DNA of 64,000 bases from an uncultured Spirochaetaceae bacterium (GCA_944389275.1 CALXLT010000045.1:29884-93883); one strand, 5' to 3'; shown: positions 1-9,470, counted from the stretch's first letter. The notes: generated from the letters alone by a model not told the origin. Made by a program: numbers and translations.

Positions 1-1287
1 GCAGATCCTATCCTGCTCTACTGCAGGCTCTCCCCGGACTATCTTCCCTCCCCGGAATCGTGCCTCATCACGGGCATAACCCCTGATAAGGTCAACGCGG
101 ACGGTATCTGCGAGGCTGACTTCATAAAGAGGCTCCGTGCGGAATTCATGGTGCCGGACACGATCACGGTCGGCTATAACTCGATCGGATTCGATGACGA
201 GGTCATACGCTCCACGCTCTATCGCAACCTCTATGATCCATTTGAGAGGGAGTACATGAATGGATGCTCAAGGTGGGACATAATAAACCTCGTCAGGGCG
301 ACGCACGATCTTAGGCCGGAAGGGATCGTATTCACCACAAGGAACGAGGAGACCGGAGCCCCATCATTCCGCCTCACCGATCTTACGGAAGAGAACGGCA
401 TAGAGCAGGAAGGGGCACATGACGCGCTTGTGGATGTATATGCTACCATAGCCGTCGCCCGCCTTATAAATGAGAAGCAGCCCAAGCTCTTCCAGTGGGC
501 GCTCGCCCACAGGGGACGGAGGGATATCTCAAGGGAGATAGACGTGCTTCGCCACCAGCCTTTCCTGAATACCCAGCCGATGTTCGTGTCCGAGAAAGGG
601 AACACAAAGCCCCTGCTGCCCCTCTTCTATGAGACGGAGAAGAGCGCGGCACTATACTGCTTCGACCTGACGCATGAGATACCCTCCGATCCGCATGGGA
701 CTTACCAGGAGACCGGGATAGTCCGCTTGATGATAAACCGCTCCCCTTTCATAGCGCCGCTGAGCGTGCTGGACGAGGAGAGCGAGAAGAGGCTTGGCTT
801 CACGCGGCGAGAGATCTTCAGCAAGGCAGGGAAGGCAATCGCCGCGCCTTCGCTTCAGAAGGCTGCCATACTGGGAGCGAAGGAGGAGATGGCGAACGCA
901 GAGCAGGATCCCGATCTCTCTATATACCAGAGCTTCCCCTCCGACCACGATAAAGGCGTCATGGCGAACATCAGGGCACTCAAGCCACAGGACAAGCTGA
1001 GCAAGGGAGAGCATCTCTTCGACAATGACAAGTACCACAAGCTTCTCTGGAGGCAGGTTGCCAGGAACTGGCCTGAGGCGCTATCGGAGAAGGACAGGGA
1101 GAGCTGGAAGAACTTCTGCGCGCTGCGTCTTCTCAACCCTCCTGCGGATAAGGCCCTTACCTACGAGCTTTACATGAGGACGATCGAGGAGCACCTGAAC
1201 TCCCTAGACACGGACGCCAAGGCCAAGATGGTGCTGCTGAAGCTCAGGGAATACGGGGAGACGCTGTACAGGGAGATCCTTGAATGA
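1..1287 (+). CDS. sbcB: Exonuclease I (5'-truncated by window edge)
   Basis: Exonuclease I degrades single-stranded DNA 3' to 5' in recombination and mismatch repair. The reading frame is already open at base 1, so the start codon and first DEDDh motif (DxE) lie outside the window. 428 residues are visible against about 475 in E. coli, so roughly 40-50 are missing. The frame shows LITGITP, then GYNSIGFDDE (second exonuclease motif, Asp), SRWDIINLVRA, LRPEGI, and GAHDALVDVYAT, which carries the His and Asp of the third motif. The helical C-terminal half follows. These blocks match the SbcB family closely. The gene ends 42 bases before prfA on the same strand. Confidence 0.93.
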   Translation, partial: ADPILLYCRLSPDYLPSPESCLITGITPDKVNADGICEADFIKRLRAEFMVPDTITVGYNSIGFDDEVIRSTLYRNLYDPFEREYMNGCSRWDIINLVRATHDLRPEGIVFTTRNEETGAPSFRLTDLTEENGIEQEGAHDALVDVYATIAVARLINEKQPKLFQWALAHRGRRDISREIDVLRHQPFLNTQPMFVSEKGNTKPLLPLFYETEKSAALYCFDLTHEIPSDPHGTYQETGIVRLMINRSPFIAPLSVLDEESEKRLGFTRREIFSKAGKAIAAPSLQKAAILGAKEEMANAEQDPDLSIYQSFPSDHDKGVMANIRALKPQDKLSKGEHLFDNDKYHKLLWRQVARNWPEALSEKDRESWKNFCALRLLNPPADKALTYELYMRTIEEHLNSLDTDAKAKMVLLKLREYGETLYREILE

Positions 1288-1329
1288 GGGCATGGAAAGA
1301 ATCCCTCTCCATTGATATACTTCCAAGAT

Positions 1330-2394
1330 ATGCTTGAGAAACTTCCGGAATACAGAAAACAGCTTGAGGACATAGACCAGAGGCTCTCCACGTCCGAGGT
1401 GCTCTCTGACATGACCAAATACAAGGCCTTGATGCAGGAGAGATCCCATCTTGCCCCCATCATCGAGAAGATGGAGGAGATGGAGGGAATACAGGAGGAG
1501 ATAGCCTCTTCCAGGGAGATGCTGAAGGAAGAGAGCGACGCGGAGCTTCTGGAGATGGCGAAGGAAGAGATAGCCGAGCTGGAGAAGAGCTATGAGGAGT
1601 GCGAGAAGGCGCTTCGGATGCTGCTCATCCCGCCAGATCCCCTTGAGGGCAAGAACATAATAATGGAGATCAGGGCTGGAACCGGAGGCGATGAGGCCTC
1701 CCTCTTCGCCCAGGATGTATTCCGCATGTATTCCAGATACGCCGAGAAGAAGCACTGGAAGGTCGAGATCATGAACCAGAGCGAATCCGGGATCGGAGGG
1801 CTGAAGGAGATCGTGCTCTCGATATCAGGAAAGGATGTCTATGGCTCGCTCCGCTTCGAGTCCGGCGTGCACCGCGTCCAGCGCGTGCCTGAGACGGAAT
1901 CAGGGGGGCGCATACACACATCAGCCATAACCGTCGCGGTCCTTCCGGAAGCTGAGGAGACGGATATCGAGATAAGGCAGGAGGACCTGAGGATCGATGT
2001 CATGAGAGCAGGCGGCCCTGGAGGCCAGTGCGTCAACACGACAGACAGCGCGGTTCGCATCACGCATATCCCGACAGGCATAGTCGTCATCTGCCAGGAC
2101 GAGAAGTCCCAGATAAAGAACAGGGCGAAGGCCATGAGGGTGCTCAGGGCAAGGCTCTATGAGGCGGAGGAAGCGAAGAAGCAGAAGGAGCGCGCGGATC
2201 AGAGGAAGAGCATGGTTGGCTCCGGCGACAGGTCCGAGCGCATAAGGACATACAACTTCCCCCAGAACAGGGTCACTGACCACAGGATCAACCTCACGCT
2301 CTACAAGCTTGATCTCGTGATGGAAGGAGAGCTTGATGAGCTGATTGACGCCCTCAAGCTCGCGGCAGGCGAAGAGGCGCTCAAGGAAGCGTGA
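1330..2394 (+). CDS. prfA: Peptide chain release factor 1
   Basis: RF1 recognises UAA and UAG in the ribosomal A site and triggers peptide release. The 354-residue product has the coiled N-terminal domain, the stop-codon-reading PxT motif as PET (about residues 187-189, in RVPETES), [12 protein letters not shown], and the catalytic GGQ at about 231-233 ([10 protein letters not shown]). The GGQ glutamine is the substrate of the next gene product, PrmC. I chose ATG 1330 because MLEKL is the usual RF1 N-terminus. A TTG at 1312, with GGAAAG about 13 bases upstream, is the alternative and would add six residues. The stop overlaps the prmC start by 4 bases (GTGA), so the two are translationally coupled. 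Confidence 0.93.
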   Translation: MLEKLPEYRKQLEDIDQRLSTSEVLSDMTKYKALMQERSHLAPIIEKMEEMEGIQEEIASSREMLKEESDAELLEMAKEEIAELEKSYEECEKALRMLLIPPDPLEGKNIIMEIRAGTGGDEASLFAQDVFRMYSRYAEKKHWKVEIMNQSESGIGGLKEIVLSISGKDVYGSLRFESGVHRVQRVPETESGGRIHTSAITVAVLPEAEETDIEIRQEDLRIDVMRAGGPGGQCVNTTDSAVRITHIPTGIVVICQDEKSQIKNRAKAMRVLRARLYEAEEAKKQKERADQRKSMVGSGDRSERIRTYNFPQNRVTDHRINLTLYKLDLVMEGELDELIDALKLAAGEEALKEA

Positions 2395-3212
2395 GGCTGC
2401 GTGAGCTCAGGCTCAGCCTGATGAGCCGTCTCGATCCCATAGACGCCCGCATCATAATACGGCTGGCGACAGGGCTTGATGACCTGAATCAGCTGATGGA
2501 GCCGGAACGTATCATCACAGACGAAGAGGAAAAGAAAGCCATGAACCTTGCAGGGGAAAGGCTTTCCGGCATCCCGATGGCATATATCATGGGCGAGAAG
2601 GAATTCTACGGCCTGCCGTTCAGAATCACAGAGGATGTCCTCATCCCCAGGCCTGATACAGAGACGCTTGTCGATGTGGCGATAAGGCTCTCCTCCTCAT
2701 TCAGCAATCCAAGGATCCTGGACCTCTGCACCGGCAGCGGGGCCGTTGGCACGGCAATAGCCCATACGCTCTCCATCCCCGTCGCGCTGTCAGACATCTC
2801 CCCTGCAGCCCTATCCATAGCGGCGGAGAACTATAAGAGGAATATCGGCAAAAGGCCTGACGCAAGGCTTGGATCGCTTCTTGAGCCATGGAGCGGCTCC
2901 GTGTTCGACATCATAGCGACGAATCCACCGTACCTCACAGCCAGATGGTACGAGGAGACTGAGATAGATGTGAAGAAGGAGCCGCCGCTTGCCTTCCTCG
3001 GAGGCGGTGAGGACGGGCTTGATCTGATCCGTGCGATAGCCCATGAGGCGCCGTGTCATCTCAGCGAAGATGGCGCCCTGGCCATAGAGTGCGACTTCCG
3101 GCAGATAGAAAGCTGTGGTAGAATACTCAGGAATGAGGGCTTCACATCCATAGAAGTGGAAAGGGACGCTGCTGGGAAGGAACGGGTTATATATGGGAGA
3201 AGACTTTCCTAA
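2391..3212 (+). CDS. prmC: Release factor N5-glutamine methyltransferase
   Basis: PrmC methylates the GGQ glutamine of release factors using S-adenosylmethionine. The 273-residue protein has a helical N-terminal substrate-binding domain, [13 protein letters not shown] (about 62-74), the SAM-binding glycine loop [10 protein letters not shown] (111-120) and the signature NPPY (178-181) that grips the glutamine. The start is a GTG embedded in the prfA stop (GTGA). The 3' end overlaps the start of the following rel gene by 20 bases, so prfA-prmC-rel forms a compact operon. The prfA-prmC pairing is common in bacteria and supports the call. Confidence 0.92.
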   Translation: MRLRELRLSLMSRLDPIDARIIIRLATGLDDLNQLMEPERIITDEEEKKAMNLAGERLSGIPMAYIMGEKEFYGLPFRITEDVLIPRPDTETLVDVAIRLSSSFSNPRILDLCTGSGAVGTAIAHTLSIPVALSDISPAALSIAAENYKRNIGKRPDARLGSLLEPWSGSVFDIIATNPPYLTARWYEETEIDVKKEPPLAFLGGGEDGLDLIRAIAHEAPCHLSEDGALAIECDFRQIESCGRILRNEGFTSIEVERDAAGKERVIYGRRLS

Positions 3213-5208
3213 CAAGGATCTGGTCGACAAGTTCGTCAAGAAGATCATCAAGTACTCCGATGAGGATAAGGACAAGATCTCATCGGCGGCTGTCTTCGCC
3301 GCAAAGAAGCATGGGGATCAGAAGAGGAAGACCGGGCAGCCCTACATAACCCATCCGATAGCGGTAGCCGAGATACTCATGCAGATCGGCATGGACGCCG
3401 ATACCGTAGCGGCCGGGCTCCTGCATGACACGCTTGAGGACACAGACACCACGGAAGAGGAGATCTCCACGATATTCGGCAAGGAAGTCGGGGAGATGGT
3501 CCAGGCGGTGACCAAGATAAGCCGCATAACGGATGAGAAATCCATACAGGAAGCGGAAACGATAAAGAAGATGTTCTTCGCGATGTCGAAGGATCTCCGC
3601 GTCATCCTGATCAAGCTTGCGGATAAGCTGCACAACATGCGCACGATCCAGGGGCTCTCCCCCGAGAGGCGCAGGGCATTCGCGCAGGATTGCCTCGACA
3701 TCTTCGCGCCTATCGCGGACAGCCTAGGCATGTCAACGATAAAGAGCGAGCTGGAGGACTTGTCGCTCAAGGCCCTCAAGCCTGAGTCCTATGACTATAT
3801 CAACGGCTACCTGCTGGAGAAGAAGGGCGAATACACGGCGTACATCAAGCAGGTCTCGCGCGCTATAGCCGAAGCGTGTAGGAAGGCCGGCATCACGGAT
3901 ATCGAGATAACAGGACGCGTGAAGCACGCCTATTCCATATACCAGAAGATAAAGAAGAGGAAGAAGGAGATCGATGAGATCTATGATATCCTCGGCGTGC
4001 GCGTCATATGCCAGACAACGGTCGAATGCTATACGATACTCGGCATCATACACTCCACGTGGATCCCGATAGAAGGCAGGTTCAAGGATTATATCGCGAT
4101 GCCTAAGGCCAATAACTACCAGTCGCTGCACACGACTGTCCTCGGCCCGCAGAACAAGCATCTGGAGATACAGATCCGCACGCAGGAGATGCATAAGACC
4201 GCGGAGGAAGGCGTCGCGGCGCACTGGGCGTACAAGGCCGCGTCCGGCTCAGAGTCAGGCACCTGGAAGACCGTTGATTCCATCAACTACCAGAAGATCA
4301 TAAGGAAGATAAAGACCTGGTCCAAGGAGATCGAGCAGAGCGAGGACTTCATGGACGAGATCAAGAACGAGCTGTTGAAGGATTCGATCGTCGTCTTCAC
4401 GCCACAGGGCCATGTCATAGAGCTCCCGGTAGGCTCAACCGCCCTCGACTTCGCTTATAAGGTCCACTCCGAGATCGGCAACCACTGCTCCGGCGCCAGG
4501 GCCGATGGCTCCATCATCCCGCTCAATAAGCCGCTGCAGAACACCCAGATAGTGGAGATCCTCACAAGCCCGTCAGCGCACCCTAACCAGCAGTGGCTTG
4601 AATATGCCCAGACAAATGCCGCGAGGAAGAAGATAAGGGCTTGGCTCAACAAGAACGCCTCGACGAATATACCTATAGCGCCCGCGGAGGATAAGAAGAA
4701 GCCGCAGCCGCAGCCACAGCAGCCAGCGAAGCCGCTCTTCCCAGCGCTGCAGGGCCTGAAGTTCATATCAAGGGACAAGAAGGAGACAGTCATCATCGGC
4801 GACAGCAGCAACATCCTCTTCGACTTCGCGAAGTGCTGCAATCCTGTCCATGGCGATGACATAGTCGCCTATATAACCAGGGGCAGAGGCTACGTCATAC
4901 ATAAGCGTGACTGCCCTAACCTGAGGAATATGCCAGAGGCGGAGGCAAGGATCGTTCCCGTCGAATGGGACAGCCAGGAGCTTGTCCGCCGCTTCTCGGT
5001 GGTGGCGAAGGAGAACACGGAGCTCTTCAGCGAGATTGACAACGCCGTACGCAAGCACGGTGCCCATCTGATACAAGGCGCCCTTGACGCCGGTCCGGAA
5101 GGCCTTGTCGGGACATTCACGATAAGCGCGGACAGCGAGGACTCGATGAAGATGACGACGCAGGCCATAAGGCAGATCCCGTCGATAAAGAAGATACAGG
5201 GAGTCTGA
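3193..5208 (+). CDS. relA: Bifunctional (p)ppGpp synthetase/hydrolase (RSH)
   Basis: A long RelA/SpoT homologue of 671 residues that makes and hydrolyses the stringent-response alarmone (p)ppGpp. Domains in order: HD hydrolase with HDTLEDT (78-84) and KLADKLHNMRT (141-151); synthetase domain around RVKHAYSIYQKIKKR (242-256) with the GRFKDYI and NYQSLHT motifs (295-314); TGS domain (about 398-460, VFTPQGHVIELP); a proline/glutamine-rich linker; a Cys-containing region (CCNPVHGDD); and a C-terminal ACT domain. The hydrolase HDxxED residues are present, so it is probably bifunctional rather than synthetase-only. ATG 3193 has GGAAGGAA upstream, inside prmC. The stop abuts the stop of the convergent pyrophosphatase gene with no space for a terminator. 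Confidence 0.92.
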   Translation: MGEDFPNKDLVDKFVKKIIKYSDEDKDKISSAAVFAAKKHGDQKRKTGQPYITHPIAVAEILMQIGMDADTVAAGLLHDTLEDTDTTEEEISTIFGKEVGEMVQAVTKISRITDEKSIQEAETIKKMFFAMSKDLRVILIKLADKLHNMRTIQGLSPERRRAFAQDCLDIFAPIADSLGMSTIKSELEDLSLKALKPESYDYINGYLLEKKGEYTAYIKQVSRAIAEACRKAGITDIEITGRVKHAYSIYQKIKKRKKEIDEIYDILGVRVICQTTVECYTILGIIHSTWIPIEGRFKDYIAMPKANNYQSLHTTVLGPQNKHLEIQIRTQEMHKTAEEGVAAHWAYKAASGSESGTWKTVDSINYQKIIRKIKTWSKEIEQSEDFMDEIKNELLKDSIVVFTPQGHVIELPVGSTALDFAYKVHSEIGNHCSGARADGSIIPLNKPLQNTQIVEILTSPSAHPNQQWLEYAQTNAARKKIRAWLNKNASTNIPIAPAEDKKKPQPQPQQPAKPLFPALQGLKFISRDKKETVIIGDSSNILFDFAKCCNPVHGDDIVAYITRGRGYVIHKRDCPNLRNMPEAEARIVPVEWDSQELVRRFSVVAKENTELFSEIDNAVRKHGAHLIQGALDAGPEGLVGTFTISADSEDSMKMTTQAIRQIPSIKKIQGV

Positions 5209-6840
5209 TCACTCCCCCAGCGCCCTGAGCACGGCAGGAAGCAGCTGCTTCTTCCTCGACAGAACCTCCGGCAGGTCATACATACCTTCCTCTATCCTGT
5301 CATATGGCAGGGAGGACTCCTTTGGAAAAGATGTCTCCAAAAGCACGGAACTCCCCTTCAGCACATCAGAGACAAGGAGCATTGCCCAATCCAGGCCGCG
5401 CTCGTCCCGTATCTCCTCAAGCGCCCTTATGTACTTGTCCTTCGCCTCCCGGACATCGCTGAGCGTCATGACCTCGACCTGGCCTATCGCGAACTTGACG
5501 CCTGACTCGGAGTATGACTTGAGATCGCCTTCGATCACGGAGGCAGGATCCTGCTCCATAAGCGAGGATTCCCCGGAGAAGAGATCCTGGCAGAACGCAT
5601 CGAAGTCTTCGACCTCGCCGATTGCGGAGAGGCGCCTCGCGACATGCTCGTCATACTTCGTGGTCGTGGGGCTTTTGAGCATGACGGTATCAGAGACAAG
5701 GCCTGCAAGCATCACGCGTGCCGTGGTCCTGTCTATATCCGCGCCCCACTTCCTGAACTGCTCATATATTATGCTGCATGTGGAGCCAAGCGGATTCGAT
5801 ACGATGTATATAGGCGTCGTCATGCGCGGCGGGGCGAGGCGATGATGGTCTATGATCTCAAGGATATCCGCATCCTCGATGCCTGATACGCTCTGCTCCG
5901 CCTCATTGTGATCGACGAGTATCAGCTTCTGCCGCGGCTTGTCCAGGAAGCATCGCCTTGTCACGAAGCCGACCCATTCGCTGCCGCTGAACACGGAGAG
6001 CCCCCTGTACTCGCTCTCCTGCAGCTTCCTCTTTGCCTCATCGAAGAGCATGTCCGAGCCAATATGCTTATCCTCGCTCTCTTCCCTGAGGACATCGGCT
6101 ATCGGGGTAGAAAGACGCAGCCGCCTTATCGTCTCCGCGGTATCCACGGCAGATAGATATACAAAGCCTGAATAGGAAGAGAAATCGATATCGATGCTCT
6201 TCTCGTCATCGATGCCGGTAAGGACTATGCCGGGCAAGCCACGTTCCATCGCCGCCGTGATATGGTTCTTCCTGTATCCGATCACCAGCACGGGCTTCTC
6301 CCCAAGCTTATCAAGGCGCTCGATGTACGTCCCATATTCCATGGCGCCTACCATGCATGGGGCATGGAATGACGGCACGGAGCCTCTCTTGATGTACACG
6401 CCATCGATGACGCGCTCGATATTATCCTCGGAAAGGAGATACGAGAGCCTGCCGCCCTTCCTGTTCTCCCGGAGGAAGAACGCGTTTATGTCATCAGCGG
6501 TCAGCAGCCCCTTGTACTCCCCGTCATCAAGCACCGGAACGACAGAAGGGTGATGGCGCATGAAGATATCCATAAGGGCATAGAGGGGATCCGAGGATGA
6601 GACCAAATACTTCGGCTGGCGTACGACCTCCCCCACCCTTGGCTTGACATCATGGAGGAACATCGGCATCTCAAGCCCCAGGTCACCGAATACCTTCTTC
6701 GCCCTGCTTCCCGCAGGCCCGAGCATCACGGGTATGTACTGGTTGTCTGGATCTATCTGGTTCTTCAGCACTGAATAGGAATACGCAGCTGCGATGGAAT
6801 CCATATCGGGATTCCTGTGTCCGGTGATATATACTTTCAT
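5209..6840 (-). CDS. ppaC: CBS/DRTGG-type manganese-dependent inorganic pyrophosphatase
   Basis: A family II (DHH) inorganic pyrophosphatase of 543 residues, the length of the long forms carrying regulatory CBS and DRTGG domains. The N-terminus has the metal-binding GHRNPDMDS (7-15). A CBS domain follows (about 70-120, PKYLVSSSDPLYALMDIF), then the inserted regulatory region and a second CBS-like segment (HIGSDMLFDEAKRKL). The catalytic part then resumes with LVDHNEAEQS and the DHH motif in EIIDHHR. The C-terminal DHHA2 domain ends the protein. CBS-type enzymes are controlled by adenine nucleotides, so this one probably ties PPi hydrolysis to energy state. No Shine-Dalgarno is visible. TATCAT lies 6 bases before the ATG, so a leaderless start is possible but its -35 is poor. 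Confidence 0.88.
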   Translation of the reverse strand: MKVYITGHRNPDMDSIAAAYSYSVLKNQIDPDNQYIPVMLGPAGSRAKKVFGDLGLEMPMFLHDVKPRVGEVVRQPKYLVSSSDPLYALMDIFMRHHPSVVPVLDDGEYKGLLTADDINAFFLRENRKGGRLSYLLSEDNIERVIDGVYIKRGSVPSFHAPCMVGAMEYGTYIERLDKLGEKPVLVIGYRKNHITAAMERGLPGIVLTGIDDEKSIDIDFSSYSGFVYLSAVDTAETIRRLRLSTPIADVLREESEDKHIGSDMLFDEAKRKLQESEYRGLSVFSGSEWVGFVTRRCFLDKPRQKLILVDHNEAEQSVSGIEDADILEIIDHHRLAPPRMTTPIYIVSNPLGSTCSIIYEQFRKWGADIDRTTARVMLAGLVSDTVMLKSPTTTKYDEHVARRLSAIGEVEDFDAFCQDLFSGESSLMEQDPASVIEGDLKSYSESGVKFAIGQVEVMTLSDVREAKDKYIRALEEIRDERGLDWAMLLVSDVLKGSSVLLETSFPKESSLPYDRIEEGMYDLPEVLSRKKQLLPAVLRALGE

Positions 6841-6877
6841 GGATTAATGATAAACTGCAAACCGATAGGAGAAAAGC

Positions 6878-7318
6878 ATGAAAGTCGTAATGGCAAACGA
6901 TCATGGTGCCGTAGAGCTTGCAGCAAGGCTGAGAAAGCATCTTGAGGATAGAGGATTCGATGTCGTGTATCTCGGCACGGAGAGCACGGAGAGCGTTGAC
7001 TACCCTGACAAGGCGGAGGAGTGCGTCAACGAGTTCAGAAAGGGCGGCTATGAGTTCGGAGTCCTTCTCTGCGGAACCGGCATCGGGATATCCATATCAG
7101 CGAACAAGATGGCAGGGATAAGATGCGCGCTGCCGCAGACAAGGTACTCAGCGGAGATGACAAAGCGTCATAACGATGCGAATTTCATAGCTTTCGGAGG
7201 ACGCGTGGAATACAGCGAGAAGCCTGAGGAGATCCTGGACGCATTCATAGATGCCAGCTTCGAGGGAGGAAGGCACGAGAGGCGCATAGCCAAGATGATG
7301 GCGCTGGAAGGCAGGTAG
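6878..7318 (+). CDS. rpiB: Ribose-5-phosphate isomerase B / RpiB-LacAB family
   Basis: A sugar-phosphate isomerase of 146 residues that interconverts ribose 5-phosphate and ribulose 5-phosphate in the pentose phosphate pathway. Visible features are the N-terminal ANDHGAVELA (7-16), the YPDKAEE segment, the catalytic Cys/Thr region LLCGTGIGISISANK (66-80), and RHNDANFIAFGGR near residue 100. The start at 6878 follows AGGAGA (6867-6872). It is divergent from the pyrophosphatase gene with only 37 bases between start codons, so the two promoters must overlap. The enzyme could also act on allose or galactose phosphates (AlsB/LacB), but nothing nearby points to that. Confidence 0.88.
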   Translation: MKVVMANDHGAVELAARLRKHLEDRGFDVVYLGTESTESVDYPDKAEECVNEFRKGGYEFGVLLCGTGIGISISANKMAGIRCALPQTRYSAEMTKRHNDANFIAFGGRVEYSEKPEEILDAFIDASFEGGRHERRIAKMMALEGR

Positions 7319-7326
7319 GCACGCTC

Positions 7327-7872
7327 TCAGAACTCCCTTTCAAGAAGCTCAATGACCCGAGGCCTTATGACAGGAGCGACAGCCACTGTCACTATGATCT
7401 TCAGGGTATCCCCTGCTATGAAAGGGAGGAAGCCAGAGGCTGCAGCCGCCATTAAAGGCATATCCATGCGATAGGCAAGCCATGGCAGTCCAATAAGGTA
7501 TATCACGGCGGTTGCAGCTATCGCGGAAAGCGATGCCGCGAGGCGGGGCCGGGAGGATAGGGACTGCGTCACGAGAGCCCCTGTGGCTACAGCCGGCAGC
7601 ATCCCTACAAGGAATCCTCCCGTCGGCCCGATCATCGCGCCGATGCCGCCTCCCCCGGTGAAGATCGGCAATCCTATAGCCCCCAGGAATAGATATATGG
7701 CGATGCTGGAGATAGCCATCAGTGGCGGAAGGCACGTGGCTGCGAGAAGAGCGAAGAGCGTCTGCAGCGTCATAGGCACAGGCACCATCGGTATCTTTAT
7801 GAATGCCCCCGCTGCGGCAAGGGCCGCGAACAATGCGACAAGCACGGATACAGTAATACGCTTCCTTTCCAT
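7327..7872 (-). CDS. bioY: Biotin ECF transporter substrate-binding S component BioY
   Basis: A polytopic membrane protein of 181 residues, nearly all hydrophobic with about six transmembrane helices. It matches the BioY family through PVPMTLQTLFALLAA (31-45), the GGGGIGAMIGPTGGFL glycine-rich block (about 73-88) and the C-terminal GDTLK motif. BioY binds biotin and docks with the energizing module EcfA-EcfT. It is the last gene of the operon bioM-bioN-bioY and starts immediately after the stop of the EcfT gene. The three genes together form a dedicated rather than shared ECF module, and the BirA-type dyad upstream of the operon supports biotin as the substrate. Confidence 0.9.
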   Translation of the reverse strand: MERKRITVSVLVALFAALAAAGAFIKIPMVPVPMTLQTLFALLAATCLPPLMAISSIAIYLFLGAIGLPIFTGGGGIGAMIGPTGGFLVGMLPAVATGALVTQSLSSRPRLAASLSAIAATAVIYLIGLPWLAYRMDMPLMAAAASGFLPFIAGDTLKIIVTVAVAPVIRPRVIELLEREF

Positions 7873-8592
7873 CTAAAGCACCTCCTCTGCGGCCATGATC
7901 GAAAGCGACGCTATGCTCATGGCTATAAGCGCATAATCACAAGCTCCGTAAGGCATTGCCCATCGGCGCGCTGACGCATCATAGCCACGGCTATAGAGCG
8001 CGTCTATGAAAACCTCCGCCTTATCAAGCAGATCCGACAGGATGCTGGCCGAGAGCTGGCAGAGCGAACGGAGCGGATGGGAAATGAACGACTCCCCTCT
8101 TGCCCTCCTCGCCTCAGCCATGCTGAGGGCGCTGTCTATGATAAACGGTATCATCGAGAGCGTTATCTCAATGACCGTGGAGAGCGCATAGGCATATTTT
8201 CCAATGACGTGGGACATCGCTGAGCCCAATGACCGTGAAAGCTCATCAGGCATTGTCGTGTCCGTCAGGATCATGGAGAAAAGCACCGTTGAAAGGAACG
8301 CGGCGGCAGGAGCCAAGGCTTCCAACGTGTCATGCTGAGCAGCGAACCTGAACAGAGCCATCATAGCGGCAAGCGCTATGAAGAATAAGCTCTCCTTGAT
8401 GTATTCCTTCCACGGAAGCTTTATCATGAAGGCCACGGCCAGCGGAATGAGGGAGAGGATGAATACGGCAGCCTCATCAGCGGATGAGACAATCACCGTG
8501 TAGGAAACCATGGCGATGAGCTTGGAGAAAGGATTGAGGCGGACAAGAAGATTGTCCCCGTCTCGATAATGGAAGATCAGCGCCTGAGCCAT
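7873..8592 (-). CDS. bioN: ECF transporter transmembrane component EcfT (BioN type)
   Basis: Transmembrane coupling subunit of the biotin ECF transporter, 239 residues. The N-terminus reads NPFSKLIAMV, the usual EcfT opening. About four or five hydrophobic segments follow, then the cytoplasmic coupling region with the two short ARG-type motifs (AEARRARGES near 160 and ALYSRGYDA near 200) that contact the ATPase. The start overlaps the ATPase gene end by 16 bases and the stop touches bioY, so all three are translated from one mRNA. Its role as the biotin module is inferred from the bioY neighbour and the upstream operator. Confidence 0.86.
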   Translation of the reverse strand: MAQALIFHYRDGDNLLVRLNPFSKLIAMVSYTVIVSSADEAAVFILSLIPLAVAFMIKLPWKEYIKESLFFIALAAMMALFRFAAQHDTLEALAPAAAFLSTVLFSMILTDTTMPDELSRSLGSAMSHVIGKYAYALSTVIEITLSMIPFIIDSALSMAEARRARGESFISHPLRSLCQLSASILSDLLDKAEVFIDALYSRGYDASARRWAMPYGACDYALIAMSIASLSIMAAEEVL

Positions 8593-9317
8593 GACAGCTC
8601 CTCGAATGATGCATTCCCGGGAATATAGATGTCGTAATCAGGAAGGCGGGAGAAGATTTCCCGCGAAGCTCCCGCCTCCCTGACCGATCCGCCATCCATG
8701 ACAAGCAGCATATCGGTATGGGCAAGAAACTTCTCAGCCTCATGGGAGACAACCAGGATCGTGTACCCTTTATCATGCAATGTGTCCAGCGCGCGTATCA
8801 CGGCAAGGGTCGAGGGGTAATCAAGATTCGCGAATGGCTCATCAAGGAGTATCACATCAGGCTCCATCGCGATGATGCCTGCTATAGCGCACTTCCTCAG
8901 CTCCCCTCCTGACAACGTCTGAGGCCTCTGCCTTGCCTTATCCTTAAGATCCATGAGGCTGAGCGCGTTATCGACACGGCGGGCGATCTCTGCCTTATCA
9001 AGGCCCATGTTCTCAGGCCCGAACGCTATATCCTTCTCGACGCTCTGGCTGACAACCTGCATCTCCGCGTTCTGGAAGACAAGGGCGATACGCTTCATCC
9101 TGGTCTTGCCATCGGCCTCGGCGCCATCGATCAGAATCCTTCCGCTATCAGGTTTCCTTAGTCCCTTGATGCAACGCAGCAGCTGGCTCTTCCCCGCGCC
9201 ATTTCTCCCGCACATCGCAGCGAATGATCCTTTCGCCAATGAGAATGATACATTGTCCAATATCCTGTTCCCATTGATGCTCAATGAAAGATCCTCGATC
9301 TGCAGCGCTGTTCCCAT
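8577..9317 (-). CDS. bioM: ECF transporter ATPase (BioM type)
   Basis: ATP-hydrolysing subunit of the biotin ECF transporter, 246 residues. Walker A is GRNGAGKSQ (37-45; the usual Thr after GKS is Gln). The Q-loop region is VFQNAEMQVVSQSVE, as in ECF ATPases. The ABC signature is LSGGELRKCAI, Walker B is VILLDEPFANLD, and the H-loop is VVSHE. It is the first gene of bioM-bioN-bioY. A single ATPase gene suggests a homodimer here, whereas general-purpose ECF modules use two different ATPases. A perfect inverted repeat of the BirA class lies 28 bases upstream of the start. Confidence 0.86.
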   Translation of the reverse strand: MGTALQIEDLSLSINGNRILDNVSFSLAKGSFAAMCGRNGAGKSQLLRCIKGLRKPDSGRILIDGAEADGKTRMKRIALVFQNAEMQVVSQSVEKDIAFGPENMGLDKAEIARRVDNALSLMDLKDKARQRPQTLSGGELRKCAIAGIIAMEPDVILLDEPFANLDYPSTLAVIRALDTLHDKGYTILVVSHEAEKFLAHTDMLLVMDGGSVREAGASREIFSRLPDYDIYIPGNASFEELSWLRR

Positions 9318-9344
9318 ACAGCGGAGATTAGCATTAATAAACCA

Positions 9345-9380
9345 TATTGTAAACTATATTATCTATTTTTGTTTACAATA
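9345..9380. promoter_or_regulatory. BirA-type biotin operator
   Basis: A perfect 10-bp inverted repeat, TATTGTAAAC (9345-9354) and GTTTACAATA (9371-9380), separated by 16 A/T-rich bases. The core TTGTAAAC...GTTTACAA has the arm sequence and spacing of the BirA operator found before biotin genes in many bacteria. It sits just upstream of bioM, over the expected promoter. With biotinyl-AMP bound, BirA would repress the transporter. The birA gene is not in this window. Confidence 0.8.
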
Positions 9381-9445
9381 ATGCGCTATCATCGTCCTGC
9401 CCTCCACAGTTGGTCAAAACATCGACTTAGAACGTATATACTATT

Positions 9446-9470
9446 AGGAGAAGCCCATATGTCTTCTCCT
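9446..9470 (+). promoter_or_regulatory. 5' leader hairpin next to the Rpn gene ribosome site
   Basis: A perfect 8-bp hairpin, AGGAGAAG (9446-9453) and CTTCTCCT (9463-9470), with a 9-base loop. It ends one base before the ribosome-binding site AAGGAGG (9472-9478). TATATA/TATACT at 9435-9442 could be the -10, which would place the hairpin at the very 5' end of the mRNA. Its left arm is itself Shine-Dalgarno-like. It may stabilise the mRNA or tune translation. The function is inferred. Confidence 0.5.
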
